Below, in pieces: positions 1-10,760 of a stretch of 64,000 nt of DNA (the first letter of the stretch is position 1; every line of letters begins with the position of its first letter). The stretch spans positions 33,350,501-33,414,500 of the forward strand of contig CM075348.1 of NCBI GenBank assembly GCA_037693485.1. The letters are read 5' to 3'. The notes below the pieces were generated by a model. That model was not told the DNA's origin. It did no database searches and was given only the letters and a program-made list of their open reading frames with translations. Origin of the DNA: Kitagawia praeruptora (taxonomy: Eukaryota; Streptophyta; Magnoliopsida; Apiales; Apiaceae). Position numbers and translations under genes: made by a program.

Positions 1-2540
1 ATGCAATAACCTGTTGTGGATTTTCTGGTTGCAAGACAGCTTGCCCAATCGCTGTCGCAATATGCTGTGAGGTGAGCAGCACTTGAAGAGGCTAAAAGAA
101 TGCCCTGTGATGGGGAACCAGCCAAGTAACGAAGTAAACGCTTTGCTGCCTGTAGATGAGCAGTAGTTGGAGCATTCATGTATTGACTAAGGGTATGCAC
201 GATGAAAGCAATATCTGGGCGAGTTACTGTAAGGTAGATCAGTTGGCCAAGCAAACGTTGGTATGGTGTGGGATTAGGAAGTGACTCTCCAAGTGTTGGA
301 GTGAGCTTAATATGAGAATCCATAGGCAGAGAGAGAGGCTTGTAGTTGGACAGACCATGCTCATTGAGAAGGTCAAGAGTATACTTCTTCTGTGATATGA
401 AAAAACCTTAGGGAGACCTGTCCACTTCGAGGCCTAGGAAGTAACTTATGGGGCCAAGGTTCTTCATGTGAAATTTTGTAGACAACATGTCCCTGAGTTG
501 GATTATGGCAGTCATATCGGAGCCACAGACCAAAAGATCGTCCACATAAACAAGGATAGCTAGCATTGATTGCGACGTTTGCTTCAAAAACAGGCTATAA
601 TCAGACTTCGATTGTTTGAAGTCAATACTGAGTAGAGTCAAGGAAATTTTGGAGAACCACAATCGAGGTGCCTGTTTTAGGCCATACAGAGCCTTATGCA
701 ACTTGCAGACTAGACTAGGTGTTGAACCTTTTTGAGTAGTGGCATTTAAATGTATTCGACAGCCCATATGAGTGTACCCAGGTGGCAGTGTCATGTATAC
801 ATCGTCAAGAAGTTCCCCGTGCAGAAACGCATTTGAAACGTCCATCTGCAGGGTGTGCCAATTCTCTATAGCAACCACTGCCAACAACGTTCGTACGGTT
901 GTCATTTTGGCCACTGGTGCGAACGTTTCTTGGTAATCTTCACCATGCCTTTGTCGACAGCCCAAGATAACCAGACGAGATTTGTAGCGTTCAATGCTGC
1001 CATCTGGGTTGAATTTCGTTTTAAATAACCATTTGCAGGCTATAGCTATTTTTCCAGGTGGTAGCTCGGTTACAGACCATGTACCATTGCTTTCCAGGGC
1101 ATCCAGCTCATCGTTCATTGCACAGACCCAATTTGAGTGTTTCACTGCTTCTTTGAATGAGGTTGGGTCATTTGTTGTAGTGATCGTGGCAAGGAAACAG
1201 CTGAAAGAAGGGTTGACTTTAGTTTGAGCCAAACTTGCTATAGGATGAGACGAAGAGTAATTCGTAACATAGTCACGTTGCCATACTGGTCGTTGATGAA
1301 CACGAGTTGATCTTCGAACAGTGACATTGTTTTCTTCGGCTTGTTCTTCAGAGTTATCATGATCAGAATCACTGTCTTGTTCAGTAGCTGTAGCAGCAGG
1401 TGGATCCTTTGAGAACAAGTAATCATCATCACAGATCGTTGAGTTTTGTGATGTTGCAGGGATAGGCTGCACAGAATTCGACTTTTCTGGTTGGGAGAAT
1501 GGGAAAATTTCTTCATAGAATTTGACATCTCGTGAGACGAATTCCTTTGATGTGCTAAGATCGAGCAGTCTATATCCTTTCTTGGTAGGTGGATATCCCA
1601 AGAAGACACATGGAATTCCTCGAGCTGCAAATTTATCAGTTGTAATAGTTGGGTTATAAGCGATAGCAAGACATCCAAACACACGTAGGTTTGTGTAAAC
1701 AGGCTCTTCCTTGTACAATGCTGCATATGGTGAAATGTTCTGCAACAGAGGTGTAGGCAACCTGTTTATCAGATAGACGGCAGTCAAGATGCAATCTCCC
1801 CACAGACGGATTGGAATGTTGGCCTGAAAGCGTAAGGCACGAGCCACTTCTCTCCACCCTGGCGTTTTGTTGTGGTCTGTATGGGCAACTTGTTTGGTGT
1901 AGGATTCCATTACTAGCCAGGAACTGCTTACATAAAGCATTCTCAAACTCCAAACCGTTATCAGATCGGATAGACTTAATGGAGGACTGGAAGTGGTTGT
2001 GAACATATTGGTGAAAAACCTTTAGTGTAGGCAGAGTGTCTGATTTGTTTGACAAGAGGTAAACCCAAGTATAACGAGTGTTGTCATCTACCAAGGTTAG
2101 GAAGTATCGACAAGTACCCTTAGTGTTGTGCCTATAGGGTCCCCACAAGTCTATATGCACCAAGTCAAAGGCTGCAGAGGCATGTGATTCACTAGTTTGG
2201 AAAGGTAGTTTGGCAAAACGTGCAAGGGGACAGGTGATGCAAACAGTAGGGAGTTGTTTAGGCAAGACAGGTAGAGCATGTATGGTTTTAATTTTGGCTA
2301 TAGGTGCATGGCCAAGTCTGTGATGCCAACGTTCTAAGCTGACATTGTCTACAGACGCTAGTGATGCAGACTTAACAAAGTTGTGTGTGGTTGGTGTTTG
2401 ATGAGAAAATGAGTGAATGGTAGAAACAGAGTGAGGACTAAGATAATACAACCCATTTCTAGCCTTGCCAATTCCCAGCACATTATTTGAGGCATTGTCA
2501 ATAATACAACAGTGATTAGGAAAGAACAGATGTGTGCTTT
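1..2540 (-). pseudogene. Broken copia pol: protease end, integrase, RT, RNase H start
   Basis: Minus-strand translation gives, in order, a protease tail (about 2480-2540), a GAG-pre-integrase zinc module with HHRLGH and CITC, an integrase core with the catalytic acids in VHIDLWGP, RSDNG and ARVERSG, and a reverse transcriptase with YVDD. The RNase H start has a DSDWA motif near 20-80. The reading frame shifts just after the integrase ARVERSG motif, at about 1860-1880. A TAA at 408-410 interrupts the same frame between RT and RNase H; the protein continues cleanly beyond it (YTLDLLNEHG) to the window edge. These breaks, with the missing gag, make the copy unable to encode its own proteins. Confidence 0.88.
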
Positions 2541-2816
2541 AAGGTTCGTGTGTGCAATGTGAGGCTACTGAGAGAACCATTGATGAGAGCAAGAAAGAGC
2601 ACACTTTATTTATTGAAATGATCCTGTATTTACAATGAGGCTTGGTCTGGTTATATAGTCCAGAGTGCGTGCTAGGTTACAAAGGAGGATAACAAACTCT
2701 GTTACCAACAAACTGGACTCTGTCACTAACAAACTGGCCACTAGACCATGTACTATACTAACTAACAGCAGGATCAATAGCTGGAAGGAGGTGTGTTGGA
2801 ATGTGGTCCCTCAACA
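2541..2816 (-). repeat. LTR-like segment of the decayed copia element
   Basis: The minus strand begins TGTTGAGGGACC at 2816, a normal copia LTR start, and contains a TATATAA box at 2654-2660. No methionine-tRNA primer-binding site follows; protease coding sequence does. The inner boundary is approximate because there is no second LTR in the window to align with. Confidence 0.55.
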
Positions 2817-3756
2817 ATTTCGATTGTGGAATCACTAATATCATTAATTTCCATGCAGACTCCTGTTTGTAAACTAAACAGAGGGTCATTAATGTCAAAA
2901 TTCATGCAATTGGTAAACGTTTTAGTTTATGACTCATTCGTATGATTGTAAAATGTCAAGCCTGCATTTAATCAAAAGGAAAATGATGATATTTAAAAAA
3001 TAGCAATTTTTCCATCATGATGTCAATTATGAACCAAAGATTAAGTAGTCAAATGCATGAGGTATAACTAAGCTAATATACAAATTATCCGTTTGCAGTC
3101 ACTGGCTTTGTACAAAGCCAGGAGAAATTGTTATTGTAACTATGCTTAAAGAATATTAATTATATTGAGAAGCCTTTATGGTTTGTAGATTGTGATACTT
3201 CTTAGAATACTGTAATATGAACTTGTCAAGTAATAATGGTGATCCTGAAGTGTAAGCTGTGTAGTACGTGATGATAACAGAAAATGTGAAAACAATACAA
3301 GTACAACAAAGTAACTTCTACCACGCTGTTGCTCGTATCCATGTCAGAATTTTGTCTTTCTTCTCCAACAGCATAGTCGAATCTTTGGCACAACCGTGGT
3401 TGCTGACATTTTAGTTCAGGGAGAGGCATTGACATTTTACAACAGAAAATCCTCTCCTAATTGTAACTATCCAGAGAAGGCTGAAACAAAAATTAAGTAC
3501 ACGATCTTAGCAAACCAACCAGGGTGTAGATTAAAAGGGTATACACACGTCACATAAGCATATATAAAAAAGACAACAAAAAATCAAGAAATAATCTTGG
3601 AGACCAATGATCTGTTTTGGTTGAGCCTGAATCTTCACATATTAGTAAATTATTATACACGTAACTGGATGCGAAGCTTTAAACCCCACCAACACTATTG
3701 TTATGGTAGCAAAAGAATGGAGTGTATGCATAGAATTCCATGAAAACCATGGATTA
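2817..3756. other. Intergenic, nothing recognised
   Basis: AT-rich sequence with only short chance reading frames. I see no gene, transposon terminus or RNA gene here. Confidence 0.6.
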
Positions 3757-3794
3757 CAAGGGAACAACACAAGGGAGTGGAAAATTATGGCATG
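3757..3794 (+). repeat. 38-bp direct repeat, left copy
   Basis: The sequence beginning CAAGGGAACAACACAAGG is repeated exactly at 5285-5322 in the same orientation. The two copies bracket the nested hAT-type MITEs but are not their target-site duplications. Confidence 0.85.
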
Positions 3795-3951
3795 ATCCAG
3801 ATAGATTAATTTTTCTAATAAATCTATACTTCTAGCGTGGAATCAAATTTTAAAAACTAATAAACCATAAACTAAAAAATATTTTAAACTTGCCAACCGA
3901 TATAATTTATAGGGTCTCATATCAGGGGTCGAATATGTGCACAGTCGCTAG

Positions 3952-4689
3952 TAGGGATGGCAAAAAAAACCGATCCGATGGATATCCGATCCAATTCGAC
4001 CCGATTGGATCTTACCGAACCCGATTTTTTGGATTTGGATTTGGATTTGGATTTGATTTTTAAACCCGAAAGAGTTTGGATTTGGATTTGGATATTAGCT
4101 ATATCCAACCCGATCCAAACCCGAAACCCGAAAACCCGATCCAAACCCGATCCAAACCCGAAACCCGAAAAAAACCCGATATATATACATATATAAATTA
4201 TAATATATATATATATATATATTATAATTTATTCCTTAAAAATAAATACCCGTTACTTAGTTACACTAGGTAATTTTGTTCAGGCAATTTTGATACACAT
4301 GATGTGCTACTGCTAGTCTTCTAGTCTACACTCTGCCTATGTGGATATTTATTTGCAATTGTATTTTAATTTTTATGTCTTTAGATATTAGTAGTGGTGT
4401 AACTTGGACTTATTTATTTTCATGTCTATGAAATCTAGATATTTATTTGCTATTGTAATTTTAATTTTTATGAAATTTATATTAAAAAAATATTACTACT
4501 TTTTTACAAAGAATTAAATTTTTGGGTTTGGATAAAACCCGAACCCGATCCAAACCCGGTGGATCGGGTTTGGATTTTGAATTTCCAAATCCATTTGGAT
4601 TTGGATTGGATTTGGATTTGGATTAAGGATTCGGGTTTGGATTTGGATATCACAAATATCCAACCCGATCCAACCCGTTGCCATCCCTA
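3952..4689. mobile_element. hAT-type MITE (738 bp) with 8-bp TSD
   Basis: The ends are perfect 12-bp inverted repeats (TAGGGATGGCAA / TTGCCATCCCTA) flanked by a perfect 8-bp duplication GTCGCTAG at 3944-3951 and 4690-4697, the hAT signature. The subterminal regions are arrays of degenerate ATCCAAACCCGA and GGATTTGGATTT words. The core is AT-rich. There is no transposase. The short frames that read through the arrays are translations of the repeats and not genes. It inserted into the terminal bases of the neighbouring MITE. Confidence 0.9.
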
Positions 4690-4697
4690 GTCGCTAG

Positions 4698-5264
4698 GGC
4701 TGAAAACGAATTCGAGTAATCCGGGTTCGAATCCGGATTCGATTCGTTAAAAACGAATATCATTCATATTTGTACAATAAACGAGCGAATTCGAATCTTG
4801 TTTTATAATTCGAACGAATATCGAGTCGAATCTCACCACTTCGATATTCGTTCATTTTCATACAGAACAACTCGAATAATTTTAGAGTACTCGATAATGT
4901 ACGTATTCGATTAAAATTCGTAAGTTATGTATGTATTATATATTGTATATGAAATATATATATTAAAGTACTGTTCTACAAATTAACATATTTTGGTATT
5001 TTGTAAATAATTATTCCGATATGCTTAATTTTTTAAAATTATTTTGAACGAATTCGAATTCGAATATCGAAAAACGTGTAGCTCGGTACTCAATTGAGTC
5101 GAACCGAATCAAATATGAACATTTATATTCGAATTCGAGTCGAATCTGAGCAAAATATAAACATGTTAATTCGAATTCGGACCGGATCTGAACGAATAAT
5201 TATAAATTCGAACCGAATCTGATCATACTAGTGTTCGCACATATTCTACTCGTTTTCACCCCTA
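4698..5264. mobile_element. Second hAT-type MITE, left tip split off by the first
   Basis: The right terminus is CTCGTTTTCACCCCTA and the left is TAGGGCTGAAAACGA, an imperfect inverted pair. The interior is filled with ATTCGAA/TTCGAAT words in both orientations. Its right target duplication is AGAGTCGC (5265-5272). Its left one, ACAGTCGC at 3941-3948, now lies on the far side of the other MITE; 7 of 8 bases match. The first three bases of this element therefore also lie at 3949-3951, so it was present before the 3952-4689 element landed in its edge. Confidence 0.82.
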
Positions 5265-5284
5265 AGAGTCGCTACCAACAAGAA

Positions 5285-5322
5285 CAAGGGAACAACACAA
5301 GGGAGTGGAAAATTATGGCATG
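5285..5322 (+). repeat. 38-bp direct repeat, right copy
   Basis: Exact copy of 3757-3794. It lies in the 3' flank of the galactosidase-like gene, just beyond the candidate poly(A) signal. Confidence 0.85.
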
Positions 5323-5337
5323 TATAGCCATATATAT

Positions 5338-5343
5338 TTTTAT
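5338..5343 (-). terminator. Candidate poly(A) signal AATAAA
   Basis: The minus strand reads AATAAA in an A/T-rich run about 210 nt downstream of the TGA that ends the galactosidase-like CDS. Spacing and context suit a plant near-upstream element; use of this site is inferred. Confidence 0.45.
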
Positions 5344-5554
5344 TTTAGAGAACTGATATGCAACACAAGAACTCTGCAACGGCTGGGTCACACTCAAAGA
5401 GTCAAGACCCTCATCGCAGTCAAGCACTACATTACATTTTTTTTTTGAGGGAACTACATTACATTTTCTGATCCTCCCTAACTTCTACCTCCACATGAGG
5501 GACTAGCCCATGCAGCTTAAATGGCTAAAAAATTGAATAAATGAATAAACCTAC

Positions 5555-8500
5555 TCAGACTTGAATTTCAATATGCCATCTGTACAACTCCTTTTCCGGT
5601 ACAGGGATGTTCAGAGACACCAATCCAGTATCGGCATCATAGATAAATGTGGTGTCAATATTCCCCACAGTGCATTTCAAAGGGGGCTGAGAACAGTAAG
5701 CACCAAACCGACCACGTCCCCTGACCTTGAGTACAATTGTAGCAGATGGTGATCGGCTTTCGCTTAAATAAGTGGTCACCTCCGACAAAACATCACCATC
5801 AAAGAGCTCTGGTTTTTTCTCTGAAGACAGATGTACTTCAACTTCCTCAATAGCACCGCCAGTATTATACATGTCCAGCAAACCTATTGCAGCGAAGGAA
5901 ATGCTTGGTGTGATTTCCTGCAACAAAGACAACAATTATTGAGTCTGCATTCACTTGGGAAATAGATGGTAAATAAACAAATTTAACTCGTTGGAAGGAC
6001 TCACCTTCAGAGGACAGACGTGGAAGAGTTCATGTTCAAGAACATGGAGGGTCACAGGGATTGATGCACCGCTTGGCAACCGAATTACCTCCCCTGATAT
6101 TTACAGAAAATTTAGCGTATTATATAAAACCATCTAGTTACTAAGTACTAGTACAAAGAGGTTCAAGTTGAAAATAGTCCTGCACCGGCATTTGTTGAGT
6201 TCTTCATAAATCATAACTAAAATGCATTGTCACTAGATTACACTAATTAATGTATCTATATAGCAGTTATTGCATCAGAAGATGTATTCAAGACCGCATC
6301 TTGTATAAGAGAACTTTTTTTTTACTTGTGCACAAGTCAAAAGGAGCAAGGAATAATTCGAAGGAAAACTCCAATGTCGTTTATGCTAATTCTTCCAGGG
6401 GAATGTTAACTTTTTTTTAAAAACCATTATGGTTTTTTGTTTTGACACTTCCTCTCCATTAACTCTGTTTAAATGCAAAACCCTTAAGAATGCCATGCCA
6501 AGAACAAATGCTGCACAAGCTACCTGATTTTTGGGCATACACTACGGTCTCCCCATTCCAACTTGAGCCAGCAACTTGAGCAATGGCATCAACATCAGTA
6601 GCTGTCACATAAGTAGTCAGGGCTCCAGGAGATGGATCATGGATGAGTGTCTTCTTAGTCACCTTATCCCAACCAGCACCTTGGCAGTTAAACACACCGA
6701 CCACACCGGTGCACTTGTTCATGTTCCAAATTTTCAACAAGCTGCAGAATAAAGGATAATGATGAAGTTATGTTCATCGCATAATAAGTAATAATGAATT
6801 AAGTAACTGTAAAATCAAAAATAGCAAACCTTGTTCCATCTCTAGTTGGATCAACAAAGAGGCAATCACGAGTGGGCTTGGCAGGCAATTGTGCACGGAG
6901 TACAGATCCGTCAGGGAGGACCAACTTCTCTAAAATCTTGAAATCGTGGTTGCCAGGCTTGTCACTGCAGAGAAAGAAACCAACATAAATACAAGAATGC
7001 AAAAACAATAACAATCTTCAGTCTCAATTCTTTATAGCCATCTAAAGGATTGAAATAAGTAAAAGCTCAACCAAGGACATATATAGTAGTACCTCACATA
7101 AACTGGACACCCCCCAACTGCTCGAGCTGCAGCATGATAGGCGGCTGCTGGATGGAGACTCTGCAACAGATAACAGGGATAATCTCATTAAAAATGAATG
7201 TTAGGACTTAGGAATTCTCACTTAAATTACAAAATCAGTTATCATTGCTTGTTTTTTCTCTGTATCTAATGTGCAAGTAGATATATCTATGAGATGGCCT
7301 ATCAAAAGCTATTTCCTTCTGTTATGCCGATATACTTACGTGAAACATATCCCAGTCGGGTATCATAAATTCTCCAAGGAACAGACTGTTGTAGGACACA
7401 GCGGAAACGTGGATGGTGTGGGAAGCAGGGTCGTGGGGAAAGAAGTCATCAGAAGCTCTTGCTACAGCAGTTTGGCTGGCACTGTACAGCCCATCAGTAT
7501 TATGGCACATACAAGAAATGCATCCATTGTCAGGAAAATTTCGTGCAATGGAGGCTTCCAGAGCCTGGTGATACATGCGAGTTAGAGAAACTCTACCCCC
7601 GTGGCCAGCACCAAGGGTCTCAATAACATTCTGGACATCAACTTTCACTCCATCAACTCCACATGAAGCCAGGTATGCATGAAGCTCATTGTAGAATTTA
7701 AAGACCTTTTTGGGATGCACCAAACCCAAGCCAAAAATTTTGAGACTGTCGAGTACCATGTCACGTTCATTTCCCAACATTGCTTCAGACTGGACAGGGT
7801 ATGCCAAAGTACTGTCATAGTTTTCCAAAGATGGTTGAACTCCACCCCAGTAACCGGCTAGTGCATGCCACACATAAACATTCCTATACCAAACAAGGCA
7901 CTGGTCAAAACACAAGAATGAAAAATGCAACTTTTTTTTAGAAGTAAATGACTTTATAGTTTATGAAATTCACTCTGAGTGTCGAGGTTCTAATCATTCT
8001 CTAAAAGGGCACGCATGGTGATGAGAATATTTCTTTAAAATATTGATAATGAATTATCACCTCTAGGGCAGACACCAAAAGAAGTCCTAGAAATAGATTT
8101 AGTAAGCTTTCCTAAAGTTCCCTCAGTTCACGAATATAATGCTCAGATTTGCAGATTTACTATTATGCAAAGGCCAGTGATCTTACATTCTGGAATGGAT
8201 GAGGTATACAGAAACGAACACAAGAATGAAAAATGCAACTTTTTTTAGAAGTAAATGACTTTATAGTTTATGAAATTCACTCTGAGTGTCGAGGTTCTAA
8301 TCATTCTCTAAAAGGGCACTCATGGTGATGAGAATATTTCTTAAGGTACATAAAATATTGCTAATGGATTATCACCTCTAGGGCAGACACCAAAAGAAGT
8401 CCTAGAAATAGATTTAGTAAGTTTTCCTAAAGTTCCCTCAGTTCACGAATATAATGGTCAGATTTGCAGATTTACTATTATGCAAAGGCCAGTGATCTTA

Positions 8501-10760
8501 CATTCTGGAATGGATGAGGTATACAGAAACGAACTCAACCATAAACTGGTAATGCACAGAAACCAGACTAGTATTCACAGAGATAATAGTGATAGTTTGT
8601 TGTGAAATACAGGTCTATAGATTGATCTAAAGCACATTTCAAATTCAAGGATATGGAGAATGGACTTTGAAAGAAATCATATAAGGATGCTTAAGAAAGC
8701 AAGAACGCAGAAACAAACACAATTTAACAACAATGTGCGTAACTTACTTAACATTATGCCGCTTCTTCGCATCATCCACTACTAGCTTTAAGCCTGGGAC
8801 ATGGTTATCATTTTTTCCATTCTTTTGGAACTTCTCATTTTCTTTAATTCCTGTCAGCTTAATCGCAAACCTGAAATTTTAATTTAGAAATACCGAAGAA
8901 ATTAATGACATGCAGCATTATTGGATAAGAACAACATACACCAGATATATGTATATATATGTACAGAGAGAGATGGAGGGGTGTCTTACTCTGCCCCGTC
9001 ATGACCATCATCATTAACAACGTCGTTCAAGCTTTCTATCTGTTGCCAACCATCATCAATAATTAGGAATTTTGCTGGAGTGCCTCCATCCGACAAGCTG
9101 CGGAAATAACCACAATACAATTCAGTATTCCATTTCATAAACATAATTGAATAAAGAATGAGGTTCTACAATGCACTGTTCTATCTTACGTTTGAAGCCC
9201 TTGTTCAACACCTTCAGCTGTAACATCCTTGTAGAAGGCATCCCATGTGCACCACCCAAACCAATCAAGGAAGGAAGGCAACTGAAAACCAAAAAAACAA
9301 CTCTGAAGTTAGGATGGACTAATATACAGGATAAGACATCCTCTGATGATCTTCAGCAATATTCTTGAAAAAACAAATAAATAAGAAGCTCTAACCTTCT
9401 TCTTCTCTCGATGACGGAATGTTTGCAAGTGTTGTTCAACAGCCCTGTAGCACAAACAGACAAAATTAACTTTCTATATTTCCAAGGACTGTTTTACCTA
9501 AAACCAAGTATCAGCCTATCAAAGTTTAAAGAATCCAAACAATTGACCAAGGACTTGATACACACAAGTGACTGTCTCCATACTTACTTTACAGCTTGAT
9601 TGATGACTTCAAAGGGGTTGGTCCCAGCATGCATGTAGACAAGGGAAATCCCTTGGTTGGTTTCTACCGCATTATCACCTGCAAAAAAGAAAATCAAAAT
9701 TTATGATTAATCTCCGCAATCTGTTTGTTCTTCCCCGTTGTCACGATTTATATGGTGGGTAGTAAGTTGTTTTGCTGTTATTGCGATCATGAATACAACT
9801 CATTCACGATATCTAGACATACGAAGTTATAACTGAAACTAATCATGCTCTTGTCAAGGTCAGTGAGTGCTACAACCTACATATAATTACAAATAAATGA
9901 TCAACTCACCACTCTCTAAAAAAATCTCCAGTTCATTCTTGTCATTCCCCTGAAGAACTGCACGGAATGGGCCTTCAAGGAGAGGCAGGAACACTGTGTA
10001 AATAGTTGCACCGTCACTTTCTCCAGCAGAGCTCTCTTTGCTCTCAACAAGCATAAACTGGGTCTCGAAGGGAATATCCTTGCCACATGTTCCCATTCTC
10101 TGAGTCATCCACCAAACTTTAAAACGGAAAAGGCACATAATACGAAGACCCCTGATACAGTTCAACAGAAGTGTTAATTTCAACTGATCTGTTTTTTATT
10201 TGTAATACTCTGCTTCTATTTATGTTGCGCCAACTAAGCCGCGATTTAGTAAGAAAGAGAGGGCAGAAGCATCAAAAGACCTCATGAGACGCGGAAAAGA
10301 ATAATTAGATGCAAGAGTAGATTAGAACATAATATTTGTAGCGATGAGAGGTAAGTGTTTGCTTTCCCGTAAATCAGCAAGTAATGTTTGATGATTATCA
10401 TTTTCAATTCAAGTTGGTGTTATATTTCTGAAACTATATTTTCCTCTTTTCGTTTATAGGCAATTTTTTGAGATAGCTAAGAGTTTGTAGATCACAATAC
10501 TTAATAGCAATAGATTACCCACATCATTACAGAAAAACAGCAAATTAGGAAAGAAAGTTCAGTGCATACTCTAAGACACCGACGGGAAAGACATGGTGGC
10601 TTTTACTACTAGTATCTGTAGCACCAATGAAAGCCCCAGAGACCAGTCCAGCTCCAGATCCAGGAGTCAGCATAATGTTGTCGGGTACCCCCTTAAGTAC
10701 AGTTTTCCCATGCACTATCAGGTCACCATTATCGATGGAAATCTTTGGAGTAATTGTCAT
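5555..10760 (-). CDS. Seed imbibition protein / alkaline alpha-galactosidase-like GH36 protein (galactinol-sucrose galactosyltransferase family)
   Basis: Thirteen coding exons read on the minus strand: 10570-10760, 9910-10151, 9588-9678, 9396-9444, 9190-9281, 8990-9097, 8748-8870, 7340-7883, 7093-7160, 6830-6964, 6524-6741, 6005-6093 and 5555-5917. Every junction is GT-AG, and the exons sum to 2313 nt, giving 770 residues, the usual length for the family. The start MTITPKIS and the blocks WFGWCTWDAFY, FLIIDDGWQQ and CMCHNTDGLYS are typical of SIP-type members of the raffinose synthase family. GH36 catalytic motifs are KVD with the nucleophile Asp at about residue 381, and RxxxD with the acid/base Asp at about 445. 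No signal peptide is evident, so a cytosolic enzyme is expected. It should release or transfer galactose from raffinose-family sugars; hydrolase versus synthase activity cannot be read from sequence. The reading frame is intact. Confidence 0.95.
7911..8533. repeat. Tandem duplication of about 310 bp inside intron 7
   Basis: Copy 1 (7911-8218) and copy 2 (8219-8533) are nearly identical; the second has a 7-bp insertion and a few substitutions. The duplication lies wholly in the intron between the exons ending at 8748 and starting at 7883, so the protein is unaffected. Neither copy carries transposon ends. Confidence 0.88.

Larger units (their letters stand above)
1..2816 (-). mobile_element. 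Decayed Ty1/copia LTR retrotransposon, 3' part outside the window
   Basis: Read on the minus strand, the element starts with an LTR-like segment at its right end (TGTTGAGGGACC from 2816). The end of the protease, the integrase, the reverse transcriptase and the start of RNase H follow, running off the left window edge. The order PR-IN-RT-RNase H is the Ty1/copia order. Gag, most of the protease and the primer-binding site are missing: LTR-like sequence joins the protease end directly near 2540, so a large internal deletion is inferred. Pol is broken by a frameshift and a stop. It differs from the two Sirevirus-type elements later in the window and belongs to another copia lineage that I cannot name. 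Confidence 0.88.

Noticed and set aside
3226..3435. Small minus-strand frame between the copia remnant and the MITEs
   Set aside because: No domain, no splice partner and low-complexity hydrophobic content.
4100..4680. AAACCCGA runs as interstitial telomere repeats
   Set aside because: The plant telomere unit is AAACCCT. Here the words are AAACCCGATCC and lie inside an element with hAT ends and an 8-bp duplication.
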